Below are positions 1 through 6,271 of a stretch of DNA of 15,386 nucleotides, one piece after another. The position numbers and the translations under genes were made by a program. The notes beneath the pieces were generated by a model, which was not told where the DNA came from, ran no database searches, and was given only the letters and a program-made list of their open reading frames with translations. Source of the DNA: an uncultured Eubacteriales bacterium (lineage in GTDB: Bacteria; Bacillota; Clostridia; Oscillospirales; CAG-272); contig CAKRQU010000030.1 of assembly GCA_934394585.1 (NCBI GenBank), forward strand, positions 1 through 15,386, given 5' to 3'. The number at the start of each line of letters is the position of its first letter. Within the stretch, counting starts at the first letter, position 1.

Positions 1-68
1 GCGGCTGACTCGACGGGGTGCGAGGTAGTTTGCAAAGGAGGGCGAGGAGCCTTCCTTTGATGACTTTT
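1..68 (-). repeat. Partial copy 1 of a MITE-like interspersed element, cut by the window edge
   Basis: Read on the minus strand, this stretch matches the left end of the elements at 4251-4707 and 8528-9037: AAAAGTCATCAAAGGAAGG, then a GC-rich block and the CCCCGTCGAG block. Only about 68 bp lie inside the window, and the rest would lie to the left. The orientation is opposite to the other two copies. The outer end at 61-68 (TGACTTTT) is the shared inverted-end motif. No protein is evident. Confidence 0.8.
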
Positions 69-200
69 GGTACTTTTGGTCACGCAAAAGTACGCCCACG
101 TTCTCCTGCGAGGAGAAAAGTAGCTTTTCTGCGCTTTTGTGAAAAGCGCGATCGTACATCGGGCGGCACCTGCCGCCCGCCCCCCTCTTGGCAAAGATCA
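69..200. repeat. Cluster of short palindromes flanking element copy 1
   Basis: Four perfect or near-perfect hairpins lie in a row: GTACTTTTG/CAAAAGTAC (70-78 with 85-93), TTCTCC/GGAGAA (101-106 with 112-117), GCGCTTTT/AAAAGCGC (131-138 with 142-149) and GGGCGGC/GCCGCCC (161-167 with 172-178). The same modules recur beside the other element copies in a different order. No gene is supported here; open frames through this stretch are repeat artefacts. Confidence 0.75.
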
Positions 201-211
201 AATTTTCGCAC

Positions 212-246
212 AAAAAAACGCAGGGCGCCGCGCCCTGCGTTTTTTT
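212..246 (-). terminator. Intrinsic terminator of the epimerase operon (could work on both strands)
   Basis: A 10-bp perfect GC-rich stem (218-227 with 231-240, loop 228-230) is flanked by an A-tract at 212-217 and a T-tract at 241-246. It therefore reads as a rho-independent terminator on either strand. It begins two bases past the stop codon of the minus-strand epimerase gene, so its main job is to end that operon. Confidence 0.9.
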
Positions 247-247
247 C

Positions 248-910
248 TTACAACCATTTGAATTTTTCTATCGCATCCGGCAGATTTGCTTTGCGCGAGG
301 CGGAAAGAAAGCCCGAACTGCCTATCACAAACATATCGACGCCCGCCGCTTTCAGCTTCACGAGGTTTTCCTCGCTGATATTGCCGTCCGTTTCTATCGG
401 CATATCGGGATAACCCGCATTTATCAGCATTTTTCTCGCACGCGCCGCCTTTTCGATAGCAGGCTCTATTATTTTCTGACCGGCAAAGCCGGGATTTATC
501 GTCATTATCAATATCCCGTATACAAACGGAAGCACTTCTTCCAGTGCGCAAAGCGGCGTGGCGGGATTTATTGCCGCCAGAGGAAGCGCGCCTGCGTCGC
601 GTATACGGTCTATCGCGCGGCAGAGATGTTTTGTGCTTTCCGCATGAACGGAAACAATATCTCCCTCGCGCAGAGGAAACCATTTTATTTTATCCTCGGG
701 TTTATCTATCATCAGATGTATATCCAGCGGCAAATCCGTTATTTCATGAAGATAGCGGCAATAATCCGTGCCGAGCGTGAAATTCGGCACAAACGAACCG
801 TCCATTATATCTATATGAAGTCCAGCTATTCCCTTTTCTTCAAATATACGGCAGTAATTTTTCGTATCGTCTGGCGAAACGCACATCATCGACGGATATA
901 ATTTATTCAT
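248..910 (-). CDS. Ribulose-phosphate 3-epimerase family protein, AlsE-like (possible D-allulose-6-phosphate 3-epimerase)
   Basis: This 220-residue protein has the usual length of a ribulose-phosphate 3-epimerase-fold (TIM barrel) enzyme, a cytosolic metal-dependent epimerase of ketopentose or ketohexose phosphates. The family's key residues are visible: Ser7, His32 and Asp34 in LHIDIMDGSFVPN, His65 in DIHLMI, and Asp175 in ETDGN. The phosphate-loop motifs are INPGFAGQ (138-145) and IGSSGF near the C-terminus. PSMMC at the N-terminus, FAGQ rather than FGGQ, and SSGF resemble AlsE more than classical Rpe, so the substrate may be allulose-6-phosphate; this is inference from remembered motifs. 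The start at 910 has AAAGGAAA about 10 nt upstream, inside the end of the exporter gene. Only three bases separate that gene's stop from this ATG, so the two are co-transcribed and probably translationally coupled. A terminator follows directly. Confidence 0.9.
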   Translation of the reverse strand: MNKLYPSMMCVSPDDTKNYCRIFEEKGIAGLHIDIMDGSFVPNFTLGTDYCRYLHEITDLPLDIHLMIDKPEDKIKWFPLREGDIVSVHAESTKHLCRAIDRIRDAGALPLAAINPATPLCALEEVLPFVYGILIMTINPGFAGQKIIEPAIEKAARARKMLINAGYPDMPIETDGNISEENLVKLKAAGVDMFVIGSSGFLSASRKANLPDAIEKFKWL

Positions 911-913
911 TTT

Positions 914-2197
914 TTACTGTTTCCTTTTCTTTTTTTTCATCGCGGCGACGGCTCGGAAAAACATTCCCACCAGCGTATCCATCAGAAATATCGCCAGAGC
1001 TATCGATCCGGCTATCAGCAGGGTCTGCGTAAGCGAAGCGCTCGCACGCGGATCGCGCAGAATGAGCAGATGCGCTGTTCTGTAAATGCTGAAACCGGGC
1101 ACGAGAGGCAATATGCCGCCGAGCAGAAACGATGTCACCGGCGCTTTCAGCACGCGGGCAAATATCTGCGCTATCAGATCCACTATCAGTATCGGAATGA
1201 AATTTGCCCAGAAAGTCCCCGCATCGGTATAATTTACGAGAGCCACATATATAGCCCAGCAGATCATGGCATTGAGCGAGCATGGGACAATATGCTTTTT
1301 CGGGATTTCAAAAAGTATGGAAAAGCCAGCCATGGAAATAAAAACAAAAATACACTGAATGAAATTCAGATTTCCCACGTCGAAATTCACATCGCTCGTC
1401 CATCCGAGCGCGGAACCGAGCAATATGCCCGCGCCGACGCCTATCGCGATGGATACAGCCGAAAGGCTGGCTTCTATGGCGCGCGAAGCGGCGGAAAGAT
1501 AATCTCCGCAAAGCATATCGCGCACGGCATTTGTTATGGCTACTCCCGGGACAAGCGGCATTATACAGCCGGATATCACGGCGGAAGTAAGTATACCGCC
1601 TATCTGCGGCAAATAACGCCCGAAAATAAACGCTATGGCAACAGCCGTAACGGTGACGGTGAGCGCGCAGAGCGTATCCGCTATGACATCTTTGTCAATG
1701 AGCGCGCGTAGAAAATAATTTACGAGCCCGAGAAGCAATCCGCATATCAGTCCCGCAAAAAAATCCGGCATACCGCCGCCGAAAGCGACGGACATTCCCG
1801 CGCAGGCAAGCATTGTGCCTACAATTTTCAGCTTTTTTGAATAAAGTACTTCCCTTGCGATATGCGCTATATGTGCCTCGGCTTCATCCAGCGTGATTTT
1901 GCCGGAGCAGAAATCGCGCGATATTTCGTTTGCTTCACATACGCGGCTCATATTTTTGCCGCCGTCCGGCGTGCGCTTTGTTATGGAAATAGAGCATACA
2001 CGCGGCTCGGAAAGCGTAAGCATTACGCCCGTAGGCAATACAAATGCGGAATAAACGGAAAAACCCGCCGTGGCAAGAATACGCATCATAGTATCCTCCA
2101 CGCGATGCGTTTCCGCGCCGCTGCGCAGCATCAATTCGCCTATATCTATCGCCAGATCGGCAAGACGGCGATAATATTCTGTATCGTTGGTTTCCAT
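914..2197 (-). CDS. ThrE-type threonine/serine exporter family membrane protein
   Basis: The 427-residue protein fits the two-part ThrE architecture, in which YjjP-like and YjjB-like halves are fused in one chain. Residues 1-130 are soluble and carry LMLRSGAETHRVEDTM and the GVMLTL segment. The remainder is a series of about ten hydrophobic segments. IMPLVPGVAITNAVRDML with the following GDYLSAASRA is typical of the first membrane half, and a second LPLVPG motif lies near residue 375. The C-terminus is a basic cytoplasmic tail (AAMKKKKRKQ). The family exports threonine and serine, or sometimes other small metabolites, using the proton gradient; the substrate here is inferred. The start at 2197 is preceded by GGGAGAAG. 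It is the first gene of a two-gene operon with the epimerase and is driven by the promoter at 2248-2275. Confidence 0.92.
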   Translation of the reverse strand: METNDTEYYRRLADLAIDIGELMLRSGAETHRVEDTMMRILATAGFSVYSAFVLPTGVMLTLSEPRVCSISITKRTPDGGKNMSRVCEANEISRDFCSGKITLDEAEAHIAHIAREVLYSKKLKIVGTMLACAGMSVAFGGGMPDFFAGLICGLLLGLVNYFLRALIDKDVIADTLCALTVTVTAVAIAFIFGRYLPQIGGILTSAVISGCIMPLVPGVAITNAVRDMLCGDYLSAASRAIEASLSAVSIAIGVGAGILLGSALGWTSDVNFDVGNLNFIQCIFVFISMAGFSILFEIPKKHIVPCSLNAMICWAIYVALVNYTDAGTFWANFIPILIVDLIAQIFARVLKAPVTSFLLGGILPLVPGFSIYRTAHLLILRDPRASASLTQTLLIAGSIALAIFLMDTLVGMFFRAVAAMKKKKRKQ

Positions 2198-2247
2198 GAC
2201 TTCTCCCGAAAAATCTGTTTTTTTCGATAATTATTACGGTATAAATT

Positions 2248-2275
2248 ATTCTATCATATTTTTTCCGCTTGTCAA
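2248..2275 (-). promoter_or_regulatory. Sigma-A promoter for the exporter/epimerase operon
   Basis: On the minus strand there is a perfect -35 TTGACA (2275-2270), a 16-bp spacer and a -10 TAGAAT (2253-2248). It lies 51 bp upstream of the exporter ATG. It is divergent from the rny promoter, and the two share a roughly 110-bp AT-rich control region. Confidence 0.82.
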
Positions 2276-2303
2276 TCTTTTTTAAAATAAAATTTCTTTT
2301 TGC

Positions 2304-2332
2304 TTGACAGATTGAATTATTTCTATTATAAT
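2304..2332 (+). promoter_or_regulatory. Sigma-A promoter for rny
   Basis: TTGACA (2304-2309) and TATAAT (2327-2332) are separated by exactly 17 bp, a full consensus promoter. Transcription would start near 2339, giving a leader of about 95 nt before the rny start. Confidence 0.92.
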
Positions 2333-2418
2333 AGTATTTGTATTATAATGACAATGGGCAATCATTGCTTAAAGATACGAAATAAAGAAAAGAAATCGAA
2401 TTTTTAATTCCAAGGAAA

Positions 2419-2425
2419 AAGGAGG
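2419..2425 (+). promoter_or_regulatory. Ribosome binding site that fixes the TTG start of rny
   Basis: AAGGAGG at 2419-2425 is followed by 8 nt and then TTG at 2434. An upstream in-frame GTG at 2425 overlaps this Shine-Dalgarno sequence and so cannot be the start. No in-frame ATG lies near the N-terminus before residue 24, inside the membrane anchor. Confidence 0.88.
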
Positions 2426-2433
2426 TGTGCAAT

Positions 2434-3975
2434 TTGCAATACGTATGGTATATAGTAGTAGGTATAGCCGCTCTCGTCGCGGGTATTTTTATCGGCATAA
2501 TAATGCGTAAAAGCATAGCCGAATCAAAAATAAAAAGCGCGGAAGCGGAAGCCGAAAGGATTATTGAAGACGCCGCAAAAGAAGGCGAAGCCAAGAAAAA
2601 AGAAATGATCGTGGAGGCAAAAGAAGATATACTTAAAGCCAAAACCGAAGCCGAACGCGAAAATAAAGAACGCAGGCAGGAGCTTGTAAGACTGGAAAAC
2701 CGTGCTCTTTCAAAAGAAGAAGCGCTGGACAGAAAGCTGGAAAATTACGAGCGCAGAAGCGAAAATCTCGACAAACGTCTGAAAGATGCGGAAAAAGCGG
2801 CGCAGGAAGCGGAAAATCTCAAGGCGGCTCAGCTTGCAAAGCTGGAGGAAATCGCGGGATATTCTGCCGAGGCGGCAAAAGAAGAGCTTGTTTCCAGAAT
2901 AGAATCGGATGCAAACCGCGAGGCGGCTGTTCGTATAACGCAAATTGAAAATCGGCTCAAGGATGAAGCCGATACAAAGGCAAAAAACATTATTTCTCTC
3001 GCTATTCAGCGTCTTTCATCGGATACTGTTTCGGAAACCACTGTTTCCGTGGTGCCTCTTCCCAGTGATGAAATGAAGGGAAGAATCATCGGCAGAGAGG
3101 GCAGAAACATTCACAAAATCGAAACGCTTACGGGCGTCGATCTCATTATCGACGATACGCCCGAAGCAATCACGCTTTCATGCTTTGACCCGATCCGTCG
3201 CGAAGTCGCCAGACTTACGCTCGAAAAACTTATTTCCGACGGAAGAATTCATCCTTCCAGAATCGAAGAAACCGTCGAAAAATCGCGCCACGAGGTGGAA
3301 GCGATTATCAAGCAGGCAGGTGAACGCGCTACATTTGAAGTCGGCGTAAACGGACTCCATCCCGATCTCGTCCGTTTTCTCGGCAGACTTAAATTCCGCA
3401 CGAGCTACGGGCAGAATGTGCTCGCACATTCCATAGAGGTGGCTCATCTGTGCGGTATAATAGCAAATGAACTCGGCGTGGACAGTGTTCTTGCAAAGCG
3501 TGCGGGGCTTCTGCACGATATAGGCAAGGCGCTCACGCAGGAAGTGGAAGGTTCGCATATTCAGCTCGGCGTGGAAATAGCCAAGAAATATAAGGAAAGC
3601 AAGGCTGTTATTCATGCGATAGAAGCGCATCACGGCGATGTGGAACCGCAGACCGTGATCGCGGTGATAGTACAGGCGGCAGATGCCATTTCGGCAGCCC
3701 GTCCCGGAGCGCGTCGCGAAGATCTGGAAAGCTATATCAAACGCCTGCAGCGTCTTGAAGAGATTTCCAACAGCTTCCCCGGCGTAGAGAAATCTTATGC
3801 TGTTCAGGCAGGCAGAGAAATCCGCATAATGGTTAAACCCGAGCAGGTAAATGATGACCGCATGATAATAGTGGCACGCGAAATCGTGAAGAAGATCGAG
3901 GAGGAACTCGAATACCCCGGTCAGATAAAGGTAAACGTGATACGCGAAAGCCGCGCAGTGGAATACGCAAAATAA
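2434..3975 (+). CDS. rny: Ribonuclease Y
   Basis: This 513-residue protein is RNase Y, the membrane-anchored endoribonuclease that starts mRNA decay in many Firmicutes; the length is typical. Domains in order are an N-terminal transmembrane helix (about 3-25), a long charged coiled coil (about 30-190), a KH RNA-binding domain with GRIIGREGRN at 216-225, and an HD phosphohydrolase domain. Metal-binding residues visible in the HD domain are His332 (AHSIEVAH), His361-Asp362 in LLHDIGKA, and His399 in AHHGD. RPGARRE and the C-terminal GQIKVNVIRE motif are also typical. Translation starts at TTG 2434, 8 nt after AAGGAGG. The gene is alone, between its own consensus promoter and a strong terminator. 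No defect is seen. Confidence 0.98.
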   Translation: MQYVWYIVVGIAALVAGIFIGIIMRKSIAESKIKSAEAEAERIIEDAAKEGEAKKKEMIVEAKEDILKAKTEAERENKERRQELVRLENRALSKEEALDRKLENYERRSENLDKRLKDAEKAAQEAENLKAAQLAKLEEIAGYSAEAAKEELVSRIESDANREAAVRITQIENRLKDEADTKAKNIISLAIQRLSSDTVSETTVSVVPLPSDEMKGRIIGREGRNIHKIETLTGVDLIIDDTPEAITLSCFDPIRREVARLTLEKLISDGRIHPSRIEETVEKSRHEVEAIIKQAGERATFEVGVNGLHPDLVRFLGRLKFRTSYGQNVLAHSIEVAHLCGIIANELGVDSVLAKRAGLLHDIGKALTQEVEGSHIQLGVEIAKKYKESKAVIHAIEAHHGDVEPQTVIAVIVQAADAISAARPGARREDLESYIKRLQRLEEISNSFPGVEKSYAVQAGREIRIMVKPEQVNDDRMIIVAREIVKKIEEELEYPGQIKVNVIRESRAVEYAK

Positions 3976-3989
3976 AATTTTCGGTTTTA

Positions 3990-4025
3990 AAAAGGCAGAA
4001 ATCCGCATGGATTTCCGCCTTTTTG
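3990..4025 (+). terminator. Intrinsic terminator of rny
   Basis: The 5' arm (3990-4004, AAAAGGCAGAAATCC) pairs with 4009-4023 around a GCAT loop, with a single A-C mismatch. The 3' end is T-rich (4020-4023 and beyond). It begins 15 bp after the rny stop. The A-rich left arm gives it some symmetry, but no minus-strand gene nearby needs it. Confidence 0.88.
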
Positions 4026-4250
4026 TTTTGCGGGGGTGCTTTCCTTTACAAAGGAAACGAAAGTGTGCTTTTAATGAAAAGTACCAAAAGGCTTGATTTT
4101 CTTTGTGCAAAGAAAATTAGCAATGCGCGGAGCGCGTTGCTTCGGCTCCTCTGTGCAAGGGGAGCTGGCATGGCGTAGCCATGACTGAGGGATTGTTCTC
4201 CTCCCACAGGAGAAACGAAGGTCGCGCTTTTCACTGACGAAAAGCGCGGG
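4026..4250. repeat. Palindrome mosaic left of element copy 2 (no gene)
   Basis: This gene-free stretch is made of short hairpin modules: TTTCCTTT/AAAGGAAA around 4050-4067, the GAAAAGTAC half-site near 4075, CTTTG/CAAAG modules near 4100-4112, an AGCAA...TTGCT module near 4120-4142, the 36-bp inverted-repeat arm at 4162-4197, TTCTCC/GGAGAA (about 4195-4213) and GCGCTTTTC/GAAAAGCGC (about 4224-4247). The same modules occur elsewhere in the window. No start with a ribosome site and no family-like protein is present. Confidence 0.72.
4162..4197 (+). repeat. Left arm of a 36-bp inverted repeat enclosing element copy 2
   Basis: This arm matches the reverse complement of 4901-4936 at 35 of 36 positions; the only difference is GTAG against GCAG in the middle. 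The arm is itself palindromic in part (CATGGC, 3 nt, GCCATG). The two arms enclose the 457-bp element asymmetrically, 53 bp away on the left and 193 bp away on the right. Confidence 0.88.
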
Positions 4251-4707
4251 AAAAGTCATCAAAGGAAGGCTCCTCGCCCTCCTTTGCAAACTACCCCGCA
4301 CCCCGTCGAGTTAGCCGCGGAAAGTAATGCGCGGCAAGTATGTGCTATAGATGGCAAATCAAAAAGCTTTAGTCTATCTCTCCGCGTATCATCAGCCATA
4401 CCGCGCGTGCGAACAAAGTACACCGCAAAAAGCGAGCAGATTCGACGGGGTGGGCGGTGCCACGCCGAAGCCGAAGCTACGCTCCCGTCTTAGCTAAAAC
4501 TCCACCCATGCGAGCATGGCTTGATGGACATCGAGTCGGGGCGGCAAAGCTAAAGTCTGAACAGACAAAAGTCTGTGTTAAGTGTGGGTCTGAACCATAC
4601 TTTCGGTTTAGTCTACGGTCGGACTATCGGGGCAGTATGTTCGCACCAGTCGCCGCGAGGCGACAGAAGGTGTTTAAAAGAGGAATTCTTTCCTCTTTTT
4701 GACTTTT
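4251..4707 (+). mobile_element. MITE-like element, copy 2, with imperfect inverted ends and a possible structured RNA
   Basis: This 457-bp unit is homologous to 8528-9037 over its whole length and to 1-68. Its ends are imperfect inverted repeats: AAAAGTCATCAAAGGAAGG at 4251-4269 against the reverse complement of 4689-4707. It has no convincing gene, so it fits a non-autonomous element (MITE-like). Several internal hairpins are kept in both copies: ACAGAC/GTCTGT (4561-4566 with 4571-4576), and GTCGCC-GCGA-GGCGAC near 4648-4663, which has a GNRA loop. An intrinsic terminator sits at the right end. This suggests a transcript read left to right. No target-site duplication could be fixed by eye because the flanks are repetitive. 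Mobility is inferred from the copy number alone. Confidence 0.68.
4676..4700 (+). terminator. Intrinsic terminator at the right end of element copy 2
   Basis: AAAAGAGGAA (4676-4685) pairs perfectly with TTCCTCTTTT (4690-4699) around a TTCT loop and ends in a T-run. It follows the GNRA-capped hairpin of the element, which implies that the element is, or was, transcribed rightwards. In copy 3 the loop is replaced by a 52-nt insertion. Confidence 0.7.
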
Positions 4708-5091
4708 GGTACTTTTCGTCAGTGAAAAGTACACCCCGTTTCCTTCGTAAAGGAAAGAAACATTTTCCCGCGCTTTTCGTCAGTGAAAAGCGCGACCCCC
4801 GTCCACGGGCGACCGCAGTCGCCCGCCCCCTCTTGGCAAAGAGAAACTTTTTCTGCGCTTTTATAAAAAGCGCGACCCACGTTTCTCCTTGCGGAGAAAA
4901 AACAATCCCTCAGTCATGGCTGCGCCATGCCAGCTCAGACCCTTTCTCGGCGAAGCCAAGCAACGTGCTTCGCACATTGCTTAATTCCCTTGCACAAAGG
5001 AGCCGTTTTGTTTCTTTGCCCAAAGAAAAGAGCACGGGCGACCGCAGTCGCCCGCTTTCCCCTGTGCTTTTTCGGTAAAAAACACACCTTT
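4708..5091. repeat. Palindrome mosaic right of element copy 2 (no gene)
   Basis: A row of hairpin modules runs from the element to the holin-like gene: GTACTTTTC/GAAAAGTAC (about 4709-4732), GTTTCCTT...AAGGAAA (about 4739-4758), GCGCTTTTC/GAAAAGCGC (about 4771-4794), GGGCGAC/GTCGCCC (about 4805-4823), a second GCGCTTTT/AAAAGCGC (about 4856-4873), TTTCTCC/GGAGAAA (about 4882-4899), the 36-bp arm at 4901-4936, AAGCAA...TTGCTT (about 4958-4983), CTTTGCCCAAAG (about 5015-5026) and again GGGCGAC/GTCGCCC (about 5036-5054). The last one, read leftwards, is followed by a T-rich stretch and may end the holin transcript. Open frames here have no family signature. Confidence 0.72.
4901..4936 (-). repeat. 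Right arm of the 36-bp inverted repeat enclosing element copy 2
   Basis: This is the partner of 4162-4197, identical except for one base when reverse-complemented. It contains the palindrome CATGGC/GCCATG. Together with the neighbouring TTTCTCC and GCGCTTTT modules it mirrors the left flank, so the flanks form a nested inverted structure around the element. Confidence 0.88.
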
Positions 5092-5388
5092 TCATTGCTT
5101 CAGCGCGTTTTTCATTTTCAAAACAGCGCTTTCTATCATTTCCGATATGTATTTTTCCGTGAAAATTCCGCGCAGAAATGCCGGAAGCTTCGCCGAAAAT
5201 GCCGCAAAAACCTCCGCAAATTTTGCCTTCCCTTCTCCGGAACCGAAATTCTTTTCGGCTTCACATACCAGCATATAAATTATACGTCGCGCATGATTTT
5301 TATATCCGCAAAGAAAAAGAATGCCGGCAAAAACAAGAGAGCCGACAAACGCACATACAAGAAAAATATTTTCAGTGAAAAATTCCGT
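5092..5388 (-). CDS. LLH-family phage holin-like protein with an apparent ACG start
   Basis: The frame is open from 5394 to the TGA at 5092. Read from ACG at 5388 it gives 98 residues: a short polar start (EFFTEN), one strongly hydrophobic membrane segment (about 8-28), a basic KNHARR turn, then EAEKNFGSGEGKAKFAEVF and a C-terminal helix ending in ESAVLKMKNALKQ. The Glu-Ala-Glu, Gly-Ser-Gly-Glu-Gly-Lys and LPAFLR pattern is what I know from LLH-type holins of clostridial prophages, small proteins that permeabilise the membrane. A good site, AAAAGGAG at 5406-5399, lies just after the XhlA-like stop, but the frame offers no ATG, GTG or TTG until an ATG at 5274, inside the conserved region. ACG sits 10 nt after the site, where an ATG is expected. 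It is either a start-less pseudogene or a weakly started gene. No endolysin follows; the next sequence is repeat mosaic. Confidence 0.62.
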   Translation of the reverse strand, partial: TEFFTENIFLVCAFVGSLVFAGILFLCGYKNHARRIIYMLVCEAEKNFGSGEGKAKFAEVFAAFSAKLPAFLRGIFTEKYISEMIESAVLKMKNALKQ

Positions 5389-5405
5389 AAAATATCAACT
5401 CCTTT

Positions 5406-5699
5406 TCATATAAATTTTATCAGTGCGGTGACCAGTCCGCCGAAAAGCGCACCGCATACCGCCGTTATTATCGATGTTATGATACTGCCCAGCCGTTTCT
5501 GCGGGCGACTTTCTATTTCCGAAAGCCGCGCGTCATGGACGGTCAGCTCTTTATTCATAAATTCCATTTGCGCGACCATTTTGGCTATGTTTTCATTTTG
5601 CTTGTGTATTTCGCAAGCGATTTCTTCCAGTCTTTCTATCCTGTGAGAATTGCTTTTTGCCCGCGCTCCTATTTCGGCTATCAGCCGTTCATTTACTAT
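5406..5699 (-). CDS. XhlA-like phage lysis accessory protein with an apparent ATA start
   Basis: From ATA at 5699 this encodes 97 residues: an amphipathic coiled-coil region (about 3-70, with RIERLEEIACEIHKQNENIA and HDARLSEIE), a RPQKR motif, then one C-terminal membrane helix (ITSIITAVCGALFGGLVTAL). This layout is that of XhlA/haemolysin-type proteins that sit just upstream of holins in Gram-positive prophages, and the holin-like gene does follow at once. AAAGGAG lies 9 nt before the ATA. The only canonical in-frame starts are an ATG at 5816 and a TTG near 5744; these lie in, or just beside, a 111-bp repeat and would add a non-family N-terminus. The ATG just after the ATA is out of frame and stops after three codons. 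The frame has no internal stop. It could be a pseudogene that lost its ATG, or a deliberately weak start. Confidence 0.62.
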   Translation of the reverse strand: MVNERLIAEIGARAKSNSHRIERLEEIACEIHKQNENIAKMVAQMEFMNKELTVHDARLSEIESRPQKRLGSIITSIITAVCGALFGGLVTALIKFI

Positions 5700-5752
5700 T
5701 GGTATCGTCTCCTTTCTTTGGAATTCTGCCGCAATGCTTGCCAAGGCAAGAC

Positions 5753-5863
5753 TTTTGCCCCGCAGTCTTGCTGCATATATTCTACCATAAGCAAAAATGC
5801 TTGCTCGCAAGGGCATTTTTGCGCAGCCGTCAATTATGCAGCCACGCGAAAGCGTGGGGCGGC
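5753..5863. repeat. 111-bp direct repeat, unit 1
   Basis: This unit matches 5890-6000 over 111 bp with about four substitutions. It holds two hairpins: GCAAAAATGC (5791-5800) with GCATTTTTGC (5813-5822), whose loop nests TTGC/GCAA, and CCACGC-GAAA-GCGTGG (about 5842-5857). A TAGAAT-like -10 box is present on the minus strand but lacks a -35. It lies in the leader of the XhlA-like gene. Confidence 0.9.
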
Positions 5864-5889
5864 ATAACCGCAGGCGCTACTGCCAAAGA

Positions 5890-6000
5890 TTTTGCCCCGC
5901 AGTCTTACTGCATATATTCTACAATAAGCAAAAATGCTTGCTTGCAAGGGCATTTTTGCGCAGCCGTCAATTATGCAGCCACGCGTAAGCGTGGGGCGGC
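5890..6000. repeat. 111-bp direct repeat, unit 2
   Basis: This is the second unit, 137 bp from the first, with the same two hairpins. One of the few differences falls in the tetraloop: GAAA in unit 1 is GTAA here, and both fit GNRA on the plus strand. Past 6010 a short partial third copy (AGTCTTACTGCATATATT) overlaps the -10 of the promoter at 6041-6069. Confidence 0.9.
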
Positions 6001-6040
6001 GCCTGCCGCAAGACTTGCATCAGCAAGTCTTACTGCATAT

Positions 6041-6069
6041 ATTATAACACAAAATCCCTAAAAAGTCAA
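6041..6069 (-). promoter_or_regulatory. Sigma-A promoter reading into the repeats and the lysis-like cassette
   Basis: On the minus strand TTGACT (6069-6064) is followed by a 17-bp spacer and TATAAT (6046-6041). Transcription would start near 6034 and cross both 111-bp units, giving a leader of about 335 nt before the XhlA-like frame. The cassette therefore still has a good promoter. Confidence 0.78.
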
Positions 6070-6190
6070 ACATTTGTTCGCATTAAGCGCAAAATATTTC
6101 CCGCTTCCCCATTTTTGCGTATAAAATCAAAACCGAAACGGTATCAAAAAATATCCACAAAAAAATTTGCGAAAAATCGGAAATTTCCTC

Positions 6191-6219
6191 TTGTAAAACT
6201 CTTGAATTTATGCTATAAT
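6191..6219 (+). promoter_or_regulatory. Sigma-A promoter for upp
   Basis: TTGTAA (6191-6196), a 17-bp spacer and a perfect TATAAT (6214-6219). Transcription would start near 6226, leaving a leader of about 45 nt, too short for a typical pyrimidine attenuator. It is divergent from the promoter at 6041-6069. Confidence 0.82.
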
Positions 6220-6271
6220 AAAAAATTGAAAAAAACACAAGCGTCGCACTGCGGCGGGAACGGAGTAAAAA

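Noticed and set aside
198..683. Second minus-strand frame overlapping the epimerase gene
   Set aside because: It is a shadow of the epimerase gene in another frame, rich in Arg and Ser, with no signature.
3178..4110. A 310-codon minus-strand open frame across the 3' part of rny
   Set aside because: It is antisense to the clear RNase Y gene, has no family-like pattern or ribosome site, and runs through the rny terminator into repeat DNA.
4575..5078. Open frames in the repeat mosaic, one of 167 codons
   Set aside because: They are made of repeat modules, have no family motif, and change frame between element copies, as expected for non-coding repeats.
5753..6000. Possible CRISPR array
   Set aside because: There are only two units, 111 bp long, with a 26-bp gap. 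This is far from CRISPR repeat and spacer sizes, and no cas gene is present.
5657..6061. A plus-strand open frame of 134 codons with an internal duplicated peptide (CLLARAFLRSRQLCSHA / CLQGHFCAAVNYAATRK type)
   Set aside because: It is produced by the two 111-bp repeats and runs opposite to the promoter and to the XhlA-like gene; there is no ribosome site.
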